Source: Flavobacterium buctense (GTDB lineage Bacteria > Bacteroidota > Bacteroidia > Flavobacteriales > Flavobacteriaceae). Taken from it: a DNA stretch of 64,000 nt. The notes below the pieces were generated by a model. It was not told the origin of the DNA and searched no databases. It saw nothing but the letters and a program-made list of their open reading frames with translations. Below, one piece after another: positions 27,835-37,016 of the stretch (position 1 is the first letter of the stretch; every line of letters begins with the position of its first letter). The stretch spans positions 840,173 through 904,172 of the forward strand of contig NZ_JACTAB010000001.1 of assembly GCF_014486695.1 (NCBI RefSeq), given 5' to 3'. A program made the translations under genes and the position numbers.

Positions 27835-28812
27835 ATGACCGGACTCGTATATAAATCTACCGGAAGTTGGTACACCGTAAAAGCCGATGACGATACGTTC
27901 TATGAATGTCGTATTAAAGGTAAGTTCCGTATGAAAGGTATCAAAAGCACTAATCCGATTGCGGTAGGCGACGTGGTTGATTTTGAGTTGGATGACACTT
28001 CAGATGACATTACAGGCACTATCCACAACATTCACGACCGAAAGAATTATATCGTGAGAAAATCAGTGAATTTGTCAAAGCAAACGCATATTATCGCCTC
28101 TAATATTGACATTGTCTTTTTGTTGATTACTATTAATAATCCACCAACAACGACTAGTTTTATCGATAGGTTTTTGGTTACCGCCGAAGCTTATGGGATT
28201 GAAGCGGTTTTGGTTTTCAATAAAATAGACACTTTTGATGAAGCCATGCGTGATGAGCAACTGTACTTACAATACATTTATTCTGCCATTGGTTACAAAT
28301 GTTTGCGAGCTTCTGCCATTGAGAAGAAAGGGATTGACGAGTTGAAATCGATGATGACCGGAAAAGTGAGTATGTTCTCCGGACACTCCGGTGTTGGTAA
28401 ATCGACTTTGGTGAATGCTTTGGAGCCCAATTTGAATTTAAAAACCAAACACATCTCCGAACAAAGTAAGCAAGGCCAACACACCACCACTTTTGCCGAA
28501 ATGTATGATTTGTCTTTTGACGCCAAAATTATCGATACACCCGGAATTAAAGGTTTCGGTATTGTAGATATGGAACCTACAGAAATCAGTGATTATTTTC
28601 CGGAGTTTTTTAAGTTGAAAGACCAATGTAAATTCAACAATTGTTTGCACAAAGAAGAACCGCATTGCGCAGTAAAACAAGCTTTAGAAGACAATAAAAT
28701 TGCTTGGTCAAGATACAACAGTTACCTTAAAATTCTCGAAGGTGATGACGAACATTACCGTTCTGACATTTACAATGATGATAGAATTGCAAGTGATGAA
28801 ACCAGAAAATAG
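27835..28812 (+). CDS. rsgA: Ribosome small subunit-dependent GTPase RsgA
   Basis: 325 residues. An N-terminal OB fold is followed by a circularly permuted GTPase: G4 NKID (about 127-130) comes before G1 GHSGVGKST (about 182-190) and G3 DTPGIKGFG (about 231-239). The C-terminal zinc site is C-x4-C-x-H-x5-C in CKFNNCLHKEEPHC. RsgA helps 30S subunit maturation. It lies next to dtd (21-base gap), the order typical for flavobacteria. Confidence 0.96.
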   Translation: MTGLVYKSTGSWYTVKADDDTFYECRIKGKFRMKGIKSTNPIAVGDVVDFELDDTSDDITGTIHNIHDRKNYIVRKSVNLSKQTHIIASNIDIVFLLITINNPPTTTSFIDRFLVTAEAYGIEAVLVFNKIDTFDEAMRDEQLYLQYIYSAIGYKCLRASAIEKKGIDELKSMMTGKVSMFSGHSGVGKSTLVNALEPNLNLKTKHISEQSKQGQHTTTFAEMYDLSFDAKIIDTPGIKGFGIVDMEPTEISDYFPEFFKLKDQCKFNNCLHKEEPHCAVKQALEDNKIAWSRYNSYLKILEGDDEHYRSDIYNDDRIASDETRK

Positions 28813-28833
28813 TGTTCTGTAATTTTATTCAAG

Positions 28834-29286
28834 ATGAAAACAGTAATTCAAAGGGTAACGCAAGCTTCTGTAACAATCGAAGGGCAAAAAGTAGCCGATA
28901 TTCAAAACGGATTGTTGGTGTTGGTTGGTTTTGAAGACTCTGATAATCAAGAAGATATTAATTGGTTAACCGCAAAATTAGCCAACCTCAGAATCTTTGC
29001 AGATGAAAATCAAGTCATGAATCTTTCGCTTAAAGATATTGATGGCGATATGATTATCGTAAGTCAATTTACACTTCACGCACTTACTAAAAAAGGCAAT
29101 CGTCCCTCTTACATCAAGGCTTCCAAGCCAGAAATAGCCATTCCGTTATACGAAAGTTTTATAGTACAAATGGAAACTGAATTAGGCAAAAAAGTACAAA
29201 CCGGACAATTTGGCGCTGATATGAAAGTAGCCTTGCTAAATGATGGTCCGGTGACCTTAATCATTGATACAAAAAATAAAGAATAA
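28834..29286 (+). CDS. dtd: D-aminoacyl-tRNA deacylase
   Basis: 150 residues. SQFTLHA (about 79-85) and the NDGPVTL motif (about 135-141, the Gly-Pro cross-subunit element) are the DTD signatures. It removes D-amino acids from mischarged tRNA, acting as a homodimer. Full length, starts MKTVIQRVTQASVTI as usual. Confidence 0.96.
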   Translation: MKTVIQRVTQASVTIEGQKVADIQNGLLVLVGFEDSDNQEDINWLTAKLANLRIFADENQVMNLSLKDIDGDMIIVSQFTLHALTKKGNRPSYIKASKPEIAIPLYESFIVQMETELGKKVQTGQFGADMKVALLNDGPVTLIIDTKNKE

Positions 29287-29311
29287 TATTATAAATTTAG
29301 TTATAATTTTT

Positions 29312-29319
29312 TATATTTG
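29312..29319 (+). promoter_or_regulatory. -7 box before the DUF3857 gene cluster
   Basis: TATATTTG, an exact TAnnTTTG, 17 bases before the ATG at 29336. No convincing TTG at -33. Confidence 0.5.
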
Positions 29320-29335
29320 GGCAAACTTACTGCCG

Positions 29336-31243
29336 ATGAAAACTAAAATTGTCACTTGTTTTTTATTGCTTTCTTCCTTTTTAACTTCTGCCCAAAAATT
29401 AGACTATTCCATCTTAACTATTCCCGATAGTTTGAAGCAAAATGCCAATGCGGTGGTGCGTTTAAAGCAAATTGAGATCAATATTTCTTCCCAAAAATCG
29501 ATGACATATAAAACCTTAAGCGTTATAACGGTTTTGAATGAATATGGCCTTCGAAGTCTGGACTTAGGGGAAAATTATGATAGAAATAATAGAATAAACA
29601 AGATTGAAGCGGTAGCCTATGATGCTTTTGGGAAAGAGCTGAAAACATACAAAAGAAAGGATTTTAAAGATCAAAGTGCTACGGATGACGGCACAATCTT
29701 CTCTGATAATAGGGTTTTGTATTTAGATTATACGCCTATAACTTACCCTTTTACTATGGTATACGAATCCGAAATAGAATCGGCAAATACTGTTTTTATT
29801 CCGTCTTGGTTTCCCATGGAAAGTTATTTGGTTAGTACGCAAAATACGGTATTGACCATTACTTTTAAGCCAGAATTGAAACTCAAAATAAAAGAGCTCA
29901 ATTTTTCCGATACTTTTCCCATAGAAAAGATGGAAACGCCCACATCAGTTAAGTATACTGTTAAAAATTTAATAGCCAAAAGACCTGAAGAACTTGCGCC
30001 TAAATTCGAACAATTATTTCCAAAAGTTATGTTTGGTTTGAGTGTTTTTAGTCTAGAAGGCATAAATGGCAATGCTGACTCTTGGAGTGAAATGGGGAAA
30101 TGGTTTTATGATGAGATACTAAACGGAACTAATGAGCTTTCAGAAGAAACAAAAAACAATGTCAAAAATTTGGTCGGAAATGAAAAAGAGCCACTAAAAA
30201 AAGCAGCAATAATTTATAAATACGTTCAAGAAAAAACCAGATACGTTAGTATCCAAGAAGGTATTGGCGGATGGAAACCCATGTTGGCTAAAGATGTAGA
30301 TAAATTAGGTTACGGCGATTGTAAAGCATTAACCAATTATACCAAAGCATTGTTAGACCAAGTTGGTGTAACGTCTTATTATGCCAGATTATATGGTGAT
30401 TCCAGCAAAAGAGAGATTGATACTGATATAGTTTCTTTTCAAAGTAACCACGTGATTTTGGCCATACCAAACAATAATGATTACGTTTGGCTCGAATGTA
30501 CCAGTCAAATTCTTCCTTTTGGCTTCCAAGGCGATTTCACAGATGACCGAAATGCTTTTGTTATAAAACCAAACGGTGGAGAAATAATTAAAACCAAAAC
30601 TTATACCGAGAGTGATAATCTCAAATCAGTAAAAGCGTCCTACACAATTACTGAACAAGGAAATTTATCCGGCAAAGTCCATATGATTTCCAAAGGATTG
30701 CAATATGATGACAGTTACAGTAAAGAACGGGCGAGTTATGAAAACCAAGTTAAAGCCTATAAAGAAGAGTTTAGCAACATTAATAATCTGAAAATAAAAA
30801 AAATTGGCCTCACCAATAACAGTGAAACCATAGAATTTACAGAAGATATAGAATTAGAAGCAGAAGGTTATGCTCAAAATTCTGCCGGAAAATTATTGTT
30901 TGCTTTGAATGCTTTTGACCAAAATTCCTATGTTCCAAAGAAATACAGAACCAGAGAATTTGCTTTCCAAATAGATCGAGGATATACCAATGAAGCAGCA
31001 ATTGAAATTAATTTGCCTACTGGATTTATAATCGAAGCCAAACCGGAAGGTATTACATTGGATACCGAATTTGGCTATTATAAAATTGAGTTCATTACAC
31101 AAACGGATAATAAAATTTTATGCCAAAGAAAAATGGTTCTCAAAAAAGGATTCTATGATAAATCAAAATATGAAAGTTATAGAAAGTTCAGAGAAACCAT
31201 AGCCAAAAACGATAATTCAAAAATAGTAATCACCAAAGCCTAA
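29336..31243 (+). CDS. DUF3857 / transglutaminase-like secreted protein 1 (catalytic residues intact)
   Basis: 635 residues from ATG 29336, which starts the signal peptide MKTKIVTCFLLLSSFLTSAQ; an extra 24 upstream residues would overlap dtd. An N-terminal DUF3857 beta domain is followed by a transglutaminase-like domain with Cys329 in GYGDCKAL, His372 in SNHVILA and the acidic residue in WLECTSQ. A C-terminal DUF3858-like beta domain follows. The family is periplasmic or surface-exposed; the reaction is unknown. It is the first of three tandem relatives and the only one keeping the Cys-His pair. Confidence 0.85.
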   Translation: MKTKIVTCFLLLSSFLTSAQKLDYSILTIPDSLKQNANAVVRLKQIEINISSQKSMTYKTLSVITVLNEYGLRSLDLGENYDRNNRINKIEAVAYDAFGKELKTYKRKDFKDQSATDDGTIFSDNRVLYLDYTPITYPFTMVYESEIESANTVFIPSWFPMESYLVSTQNTVLTITFKPELKLKIKELNFSDTFPIEKMETPTSVKYTVKNLIAKRPEELAPKFEQLFPKVMFGLSVFSLEGINGNADSWSEMGKWFYDEILNGTNELSEETKNNVKNLVGNEKEPLKKAAIIYKYVQEKTRYVSIQEGIGGWKPMLAKDVDKLGYGDCKALTNYTKALLDQVGVTSYYARLYGDSSKREIDTDIVSFQSNHVILAIPNNNDYVWLECTSQILPFGFQGDFTDDRNAFVIKPNGGEIIKTKTYTESDNLKSVKASYTITEQGNLSGKVHMISKGLQYDDSYSKERASYENQVKAYKEEFSNINNLKIKKIGLTNNSETIEFTEDIELEAEGYAQNSAGKLLFALNAFDQNSYVPKKYRTREFAFQIDRGYTNEAAIEINLPTGFIIEAKPEGITLDTEFGYYKIEFITQTDNKILCQRKMVLKKGFYDKSKYESYRKFRETIAKNDNSKIVITKA

Positions 31244-31247
31244 CTTT

Positions 31248-33254
31248 ATGAAAAAATTATTGATCACAACGCTACTATTAATCAGTGGATTTATTTTTGC
31301 CCAAAAAAAGGATTTAGGAAAAGTCACCATTGAGGAATTAAATGAAAAAATATCACCTATAGACAGTTCGGCAGTAGCCGCCTTTTTAATAAAAAACTGT
31401 GACGTTAAATTTATCTATTCTGAAATCAACGGTTTTTCGGTTGTTAAAACTTTTAAAATTAAAATTAAGATCTACAAAAAAGAAGGATACGAATGGGCTA
31501 ATCACAGTATTGGATATTATACGGGTAGTAATGGCAGAGATAAACTAAATTTTTCCAATGCCGTAACTTATAATTTAGTTAATGGTAAAATTGAAAAGTC
31601 TAAATTAAAAAGCGACGGGGAATTCGAAGAAAAAGCAAATGAATTCTGGTCGAGAAAGAAAATCACTTTACCAAATGTAAAAGAGGGTTCAATTATAGAA
31701 TACGAAGCCGAATTAGTGTCAGAAAGGTTAAATTCAATTGATGAATGGTATTTTCAAAGTTCCATTCCGGTGGTGTATTCAGAATTAAAAACAATTATAC
31801 CGGAATACTACAATTATAATGTTATGAGTAGTGGTTTTTTAACCCCAGTCGTTAGCAAAGACAGAACAACCAAAACGCATAATATAACTTCAAAAGAAAG
31901 AGTTACTAATGGCCGTGCTGTATCCACCTCTTATTCGTCTAACGAATTTTCATATGCAGAAAATAAAACCCTATTTGTTTTACAAAATATACCGGCGCTT
32001 AATGATGAGTCTTATGTAAACAATATTAAAAATTATACAGCAGGTGTAAAATATGAATTGGCCTCAATTCAGTACCCAAATGAACCTATTAAAAACCTTA
32101 CCACAGATTGGGAAACAGTGGTAAAAAGCATTTACGAGAACGACTATTTCGGACCGGAATTAAATAAAACCGGGTATTTTGAAAAAGATTTAGAGGCGGT
32201 TTTAAACGGAATCACCAATCCGGATGAACGTTTGGCTGCAGTATTTAATTTTGTCAAATCAAGAATGAATTGGAATGAAATGTATAGTTACAGTTGTAAC
32301 GATGGCGTAAAAAAAGCCTACCAAGAGAAAAAAGGAAACGCTGCAGAAATCAACTTAATGCTGACATCAATGTTAAGGCATGCCGGGATTGACGCCAATC
32401 CAATTTTAATCAGTACGCGTTCCAATGGTATATCGCTTTTTCCTTCAAGAACTGCTTTTGATTATGTTATTTCTGGTGTTGAATTAAATAATCAAGTGGT
32501 TTTATTAGATGCGACTAATAAATTTTCATTACCCAATATTTTGCCAATACGCGATTTGAACTGGTTTGGAAGAATCATCCGAAAAAACGGAAGTTCGGCT
32601 GAAATTAATTTAATGCCAAAATTCAACTCCAAAGATGTGGTAAACATTATGGCTTCTATAAGTTCAGATGGCAATATAATCGGAAAAATCAGAGACCAAT
32701 ATCTTGATTACAATGCTTTTGTTTACAGGGTCAATTATCATGATGTGACTAAGGAAAGTTACATTGAAAAATTAGAAAAAAGACATCAAGGTTTGGAAAT
32801 TGATGAATTCGAAGTGCTGAATACAAATGACTTATCTAAGCCGGTTGTGGAGAATTATAGTTTTACTTCAACCAATTCCGTTGAAATTATTGGAGATAAA
32901 ATGTATGTTTCACCCTTTATGTTTTTTACCACCACAGAAAATCCTTTTAAGCAAGAAACCCGAGAGTATCCCATAGATTTCGTTTATCCAAACCAAGATA
33001 AATACAACATCAATTTAACGATTCCGGAAGGCTATGTTGTTGAAACAATGCCTCAACCAAAAGCGGTATCAATGCCGCAAGAAACCGGTAGTTTTAAATA
33101 CAATCTATCCAATAACGGCAATCAAATTCAAATAATTTTTACGTTAGACATCAATCAAGCCATCATTGGCTCAGAATATTACGATGCTTTGAAAAATTTC
33201 TACAAAGAAATCATCAACAAGCAAACGGAAAAAATTGTTTTAAAGAAAGCTTAG
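31248..33254 (+). CDS. DUF3857 / transglutaminase-like secreted protein 2 (active-site Cys and His replaced)
   Basis: 668 residues with a signal peptide (MKKLLITTLLLISGFIFAQ). Same three-domain layout as its upstream neighbour. At the position of the catalytic Cys there is Ala365 (GNAAEIN instead of GDCKAL), and the His position is Tyr406 (DYVIS); the Asp of LLDATNK is kept. It is therefore probably a non-catalytic binding or scaffold paralogue. Four bases separate it from gene 1 and two from gene 3. Its last 94 coding bases before the final codon region are identical to gene 3. Confidence 0.85.
   Translation: MKKLLITTLLLISGFIFAQKKDLGKVTIEELNEKISPIDSSAVAAFLIKNCDVKFIYSEINGFSVVKTFKIKIKIYKKEGYEWANHSIGYYTGSNGRDKLNFSNAVTYNLVNGKIEKSKLKSDGEFEEKANEFWSRKKITLPNVKEGSIIEYEAELVSERLNSIDEWYFQSSIPVVYSELKTIIPEYYNYNVMSSGFLTPVVSKDRTTKTHNITSKERVTNGRAVSTSYSSNEFSYAENKTLFVLQNIPALNDESYVNNIKNYTAGVKYELASIQYPNEPIKNLTTDWETVVKSIYENDYFGPELNKTGYFEKDLEAVLNGITNPDERLAAVFNFVKSRMNWNEMYSYSCNDGVKKAYQEKKGNAAEINLMLTSMLRHAGIDANPILISTRSNGISLFPSRTAFDYVISGVELNNQVVLLDATNKFSLPNILPIRDLNWFGRIIRKNGSSAEINLMPKFNSKDVVNIMASISSDGNIIGKIRDQYLDYNAFVYRVNYHDVTKESYIEKLEKRHQGLEIDEFEVLNTNDLSKPVVENYSFTSTNSVEIIGDKMYVSPFMFFTTTENPFKQETREYPIDFVYPNQDKYNINLTIPEGYVVETMPQPKAVSMPQETGSFKYNLSNNGNQIQIIFTLDINQAIIGSEYYDALKNFYKEIINKQTEKIVLKKA
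33156..33249 (+). repeat. 94-bp perfect direct repeat, copy 1 (3' end of gene 31248)
   Basis: Identical base for base to 35141-35234, though the two genes have diverged strongly elsewhere. A second identical block of 42 bases is shared by 32868-32909 and 34853-34894. Confidence 0.92.
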
Positions 33255-33256
33255 CT

Positions 33257-35239
33257 ATGTTTAAAAATAATATGTTGTTCCTTTTTATGCTTTTCATTAC
33301 CAATGTTTATTCACAATCATTAGGAATTGAAGAGGTAACAAAATCTGAACTGAAGCAAATCAAACACGATAAAGATGCTTCAGCCAATGCAGCCATTTTA
33401 TATAAAAAAGGAAGAACTTATTTTAAGTATACTACCAAATCAGGATTTACTTCCTATACTGAGATTGCGTTAAAAATTAAAATTTATAAAAAGGAAGGAC
33501 TTAAGTGGGCTAACTTTCAAATTCCGTATTATATAGGTTATAAGTTTTTAGAAGATGAAGCAGTAGATATCAAGAAAGCCTATACCTATAATCTAGAAAA
33601 TGATAAAATTATTAAAGTAAAGGTAACCGGAGAAAGTAAATTTAAAGATAAAGTCAATGAAAATTGGAATGTTAAGAAAATCTCCTTTCCCAATGTGAAA
33701 GTAGGTTCTGTTATAGAACTTAATTATGAACTAAAAACGGAAAATTTATCCGAGTTACCCGATTTTCAGTACCAATATGAAATCCCGGTAGACAAAGTAG
33801 AATACACTACTAGAATCCCTGAATTCTACATCTATAAAGGGATTAAAATGGGCTATGCCGATATTGAAACGGATGCTGTTGTGGAAAATGGTTCACAGTC
33901 ATTTGATGATGAATATAACAGAACGACAACGATGAATTATAGACAGATAAAAACATCTTACAAGGCTCAAAATATTCCAGCATTACAAGAAGAAGAGTAT
34001 GTAAATAACATTAATAACTACTACAGCAAAATCAAGCACGAGTTAGAAGTCGTTAGAATGCCCGAAGAAGACCCAAAACCAATTGCAACCACTTGGAATG
34101 ACATAGCCAAATCTATTTATAGTCAAAAAGAATTTGGGGGTCAATTAGAGAAAAACAAATATTTTATAGATGATTTAAGACTAATTATAAAAGAAACGGA
34201 TTCTCTTGAGTCTAAAATGAATAAAGTATTCAATCATCTTAAAAATAGAATGAGTTGGGATAGCAATTACGGTTATTATCCAAGAAAAGAGCTTGAAAAA
34301 GCTTATACAGAAAGAACCGGTAATGCCTCCGAAATCAATCTTATTTTAACAGCAATGCTCAGACTAAGTGGACTAGAAGCCAATCCGATTTTATTGAGTA
34401 CTAGAGATAATGGTTTAGCTGCATTCCCTAATAAATCCTTCCTAAATTACGTAATTGCTTCCGTAAATATAAATGGTAAAATTTATCTACTGGATGCTAC
34501 AGACAAAATTTCTAATGTCAATTTTATACCTATTAGAGCTCTAAATCAGTTTGGGGTTCTGATGAAAAAAGACGGGACATCAGAGGAAATCGATTTGATG
34601 CCCAAAAGAAATTCTCATATTTCAATTAATATTTTGGCAACAATCAATGCCGAAGGTGAAGTAATCGGAAAAGTCAGACATCAGTATTTGGAATACAAAG
34701 GCTATATTTTCAAACAAAAATATGACGGATTTACTTCGGAAAGCATAATGGAAAATCTTGAAAAAATGCATCAAGACCTTGAAGTTTCAGAATACAATGT
34801 GCAAAACACCGCTGATTTTTTAAAACCAATAATCGAAAATTACAATTTTAAATCAACCAATTCCGTTGAAATTATTGGAGATAAAATGTATGTTGCACCT
34901 CTATTGTTTTTTACAATAACTGAAAATCCCTTCAAGCAAGAATCCAGAAAATATCCGGTTGATTTTGTATTTCCCTACCAACAAAAATTCAATATTAGCC
35001 TCAAAATTCCGGAAGGCTATTCAATAGAAAAAATTCCGGATCCAAAGGCGATAGCAATGCCGGACAATTTAGGAAGTATGAAATATAATAGTTCAACTAC
35101 GGGCAATCAAGTCCAATTACTTTATACCTTTGAAATCAACCAAGCCATCATTGGCTCAGAATATTACGATGCTTTGAAAAATTTCTACAAAGAAATCATC
35201 AACAAGCAAACGGAAAAAATTGTTTTAAAGAAAGTGTAA
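33257..35239 (+). CDS. DUF3857 / transglutaminase-like secreted protein 3 (active-site Cys and His replaced)
   Basis: 660 residues with an N-terminal signal (MFKNNMLFLFMLFITNVYSQ). Closest relative is the preceding gene. The catalytic Cys position is Ala357 (GNASEIN) and the His position is Tyr398 (NYVIAS); Asp is kept in LLDATDK. Non-catalytic role inferred. The 3' end is a 94-base perfect copy of the previous gene, a sign of recent gene conversion. The MazG-like gene begins 2 bases after the stop, so the cluster reads into the housekeeping genes downstream. Confidence 0.85.
   Translation: MFKNNMLFLFMLFITNVYSQSLGIEEVTKSELKQIKHDKDASANAAILYKKGRTYFKYTTKSGFTSYTEIALKIKIYKKEGLKWANFQIPYYIGYKFLEDEAVDIKKAYTYNLENDKIIKVKVTGESKFKDKVNENWNVKKISFPNVKVGSVIELNYELKTENLSELPDFQYQYEIPVDKVEYTTRIPEFYIYKGIKMGYADIETDAVVENGSQSFDDEYNRTTTMNYRQIKTSYKAQNIPALQEEEYVNNINNYYSKIKHELEVVRMPEEDPKPIATTWNDIAKSIYSQKEFGGQLEKNKYFIDDLRLIIKETDSLESKMNKVFNHLKNRMSWDSNYGYYPRKELEKAYTERTGNASEINLILTAMLRLSGLEANPILLSTRDNGLAAFPNKSFLNYVIASVNINGKIYLLDATDKISNVNFIPIRALNQFGVLMKKDGTSEEIDLMPKRNSHISINILATINAEGEVIGKVRHQYLEYKGYIFKQKYDGFTSESIMENLEKMHQDLEVSEYNVQNTADFLKPIIENYNFKSTNSVEIIGDKMYVAPLLFFTITENPFKQESRKYPVDFVFPYQQKFNISLKIPEGYSIEKIPDPKAIAMPDNLGSMKYNSSTTGNQVQLLYTFEINQAIIGSEYYDALKNFYKEIINKQTEKIVLKKV
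35141..35234 (+). repeat. 94-bp perfect direct repeat, copy 2 (3' end of gene 33257)
   Basis: Identical to 33156-33249. It encodes the shared C-terminus from QAIIGSEYYDALKNF to KIVLKK. Confidence 0.92.
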
Positions 35240-35240
35240 A

Positions 35241-35567
35241 ATGGAGATTAAAAACGCCCAACAAGAAGTAGACAACTGGATAAAAAACCACGGAGTTCGT
35301 TATTTTAATGAACTCACCAACATGGCACAACTCACCGAAGAAGTAGGCGAAGTAGCCCGAATCATAGCCCGACGCTACGGAGAACAATCTGAAAAAGAAA
35401 GCGATAAAAACAAAGACCTTGGCGAAGAATTAGCTGATGTGGTTTTTGTAGTCTTGTGCCTAGCCAACCAAACCGGCATAGATTTACAAGCCGCGTTTGA
35501 TAAAAAAATGAACTTAAAAACCAACCGCGACCACGACCGCCATCACAATAATGAGAAATTGAAATAA
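35241..35567 (+). CDS. MazG-like nucleotide pyrophosphohydrolase
   Basis: 108 residues, all-alpha NTP-PPase fold. The metal site is formed by EEVGEVARI (about 30-38) and the GEELADVVFVVLCLAN helix (E/D at about 60-66). Such small MazG-like proteins hydrolyse non-canonical or excess nucleoside triphosphates. It starts with no gap after the DUF3857 cluster and precedes aroA, an order common in flavobacteria (from memory). Substrate unknown. Confidence 0.9.
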   Translation: MEIKNAQQEVDNWIKNHGVRYFNELTNMAQLTEEVGEVARIIARRYGEQSEKESDKNKDLGEELADVVFVVLCLANQTGIDLQAAFDKKMNLKTNRDHDRHHNNEKLK

Positions 35568-35570
35568 GTT

Positions 35571-35622
35571 GGGAGTCGGAAGTTGGAAGTAGGGAGTTTC
35601 TCTGTGTATCTTTGTATCTCTG
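35571..35622 (+). repeat. 7-bp then 8-bp tandem array before aroA
   Basis: Four heptamers GGGAGTC, GGAAGTT, GGAAGTA, GGGAGTT (35571-35598) are followed by three octamers TCTCTGTG, TATCTTTG, TATCTCTG (35599-35622). The middle octamer equals a -7 promoter box. Confidence 0.8.
35583..35614 (+). promoter_or_regulatory. aroA promoter embedded in the tandem array
   Basis: TTG (35583-35585), a 21-base spacer and TATCTTTG (35607-35614), an exact TAnnTTTG. Both boxes lie within the repeat units. Start would be near 35621, 13 bases before the aroA ATG. Confidence 0.6.
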
Positions 35623-35633
35623 TGAAATAGCAA

Positions 35634-36878
35634 ATGAATTTACATCTACAATCTTCAATCGTTAATCTAAAATCGTCAGTTTTCATAACCGGAAGCAAAT
35701 CAGAAACCAATCGCTTGTTATTGCTCCAAGCGTTGTATCCGAATTTGTTTTTGGAAAACACATCTAATTCCGATGATTCAGAGGTCATGGCTAAAGCAAT
35801 ACAAAATGCGCAACCCGCAACCCGCAACCCGCAACTTGTAGACATCCACCACGCCGGAACCGCCATGCGATTTCTTACCGCTTATTTTGCTATTCAAGAA
35901 AATAGTGAAGTCGTTTTAACCGGTTCAAGTCGAATGAAAGAACGCCCGATAAAGATTTTAGTCGAGGCGCTAAAGCAACTTGGAGCTGAAATCACTTACG
36001 AAGAAAATGAAGGTTTTCCGCCTCTGAGAATCAAAGGAAAAAAACTAACCCAATCTAAAGTTTCCCTTCCGGCCAATGTCAGTAGCCAATATATTTCGGC
36101 ACTGTTACTAATCGCCCCTAAATTAGAAAACGGAATCGAACTAACCTTAGAAGGCGAAATCACTTCGGTTCCCTATATCAAAATGACCTTGGCTTTACTC
36201 AACGAAATTGGCGTAGAAACCTCATTCGTTGGCAATACAATCTCAGTACAACCAAAATTCACAATTCAAAATTCACAATTCACCATTGAAAGTGATTGGT
36301 CTTCCGCTTCCTATTTTTACTCGATTATAGCCTTATCTCCAATCGGAACCGAAATCACTTTGTCAAGCTACAAACCAAACAGTCTTCAAGGCGACAGTGC
36401 ACTGTTAGAAATTTACAAAACCTTCGGGGTAGAAACGAGTTTTGAAAACAATATTATTCGTTTACACAAAACCTGTAACTCGGAACCTGAAACCTTGAAA
36501 CTAGACCTAAACAATTCCCCAGATATCGCGCAAACCATAGCTGTAACTTGCTTCGGCTTAGGAATCAGCTGTCATTTAAATGGTTTACATACGCTCAAAA
36601 TTAAAGAAACCGACCGACTGGAAGCTTTAAAAGTTGAACTAACAAAACTTGGCGCAACAATTTCTGTAACCAATGACAGTCTAACTTTGGAATCATCATC
36701 AACGATAAACGAAAATAGTGCCATTAAAACCTATCAAGACCACCGAATGGCTATGGCTTTCGCACCATTAGCCTTAAAAGCTCCAATAATTATCGAAGAA
36801 GCCGAAGTAGTTTCCAAATCCTATCCAACCTTTTGGGTAGATTTAAAAAGCATCGGATTCACTATTTCTGAACTTTAG
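35634..36878 (+). CDS. aroA: 3-phosphoshikimate 1-carboxyvinyltransferase (EPSP synthase)
   Basis: 414 residues. GSKSETNRLLLLQAL (about 20-34) is the shikimate-3-phosphate/PEP site, HHAGTAMRFLTAYFA and GSSRMKERPI the phosphate-binding region, and KTYQDHRMAMAFAPLAL the C-terminal site. It joins PEP to shikimate-3-phosphate on the way to chorismate. Two tandem repeats are built into its coding sequence (7-bp units at 35809, 14-bp units at 36254); neither unit is a multiple of three, so a gain or loss of one unit would shift the frame. The N-terminal half is also shorter than in many EPSP synthases (about 430). Confidence 0.94.
   Translation: MNLHLQSSIVNLKSSVFITGSKSETNRLLLLQALYPNLFLENTSNSDDSEVMAKAIQNAQPATRNPQLVDIHHAGTAMRFLTAYFAIQENSEVVLTGSSRMKERPIKILVEALKQLGAEITYEENEGFPPLRIKGKKLTQSKVSLPANVSSQYISALLLIAPKLENGIELTLEGEITSVPYIKMTLALLNEIGVETSFVGNTISVQPKFTIQNSQFTIESDWSSASYFYSIIALSPIGTEITLSSYKPNSLQGDSALLEIYKTFGVETSFENNIIRLHKTCNSEPETLKLDLNNSPDIAQTIAVTCFGLGISCHLNGLHTLKIKETDRLEALKVELTKLGATISVTNDSLTLESSSTINENSAIKTYQDHRMAMAFAPLALKAPIIIEEAEVVSKSYPTFWVDLKSIGFTISEL
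35809..35835 (+). repeat. 7-bp tandem repeat inside aroA
   Basis: CGCAACC three times followed by CGCAAC, coding for AQPATRNPQ in a loop between MAKAIQN and VDIHHAGTAMRF. A change in unit number would put aroA out of frame. Confidence 0.85.
36254..36281 (+). repeat. 14-bp tandem duplication inside aroA
   Basis: AAAATTCACAATTC occurs twice without a gap, coding KFTIQNSQF. Confidence 0.85.
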
Positions 36879-36881
36879 CAA

Positions 36882-36921
36882 AACCTCAGAACCTGCGCCA
36901 CTCAGTACCTCAGAACCTTTT
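36882..36921 (+). repeat. 8-bp tandem array after aroA
   Basis: Five octamers AACCTCAG, AACCTGCG, CCACTCAG, TACCTCAG, AACCTTTT. Similar units recur at 41819-41858. Confidence 0.75.
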
Positions 36922-36943
36922 ACAAAAATAAACTCCAAAACAC

Positions 36944-36975
36944 TTGACAACGCCTATCCCACGATAGTATATTTG
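36944..36975 (+). promoter_or_regulatory. queA promoter
   Basis: TTG (36944-36946, in CTTGACAA), a 21-base spacer and TATATTTG (36968-36975), an exact consensus. Confidence 0.8.
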
Positions 36976-36990
36976 CACGCAGTTTATAGT

Positions 36991-37016
36991 TTGTCACCCT
37001 GAGCTCAGTCGAAGGG
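36991..37016. repeat. CCCTGAGCTCAGTCGAAGGG intergenic repeat
   Basis: TTGTCACCCTGAGC followed by TCAGTCGAAGGG. CCCT and AGGG can pair. I recognise it as a version of the TGTCATCCTGAGC...GTCGAAGGAT-type element scattered in many Bacteroidota genomes (from memory). It lies in the queA leader. Confidence 0.6.
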
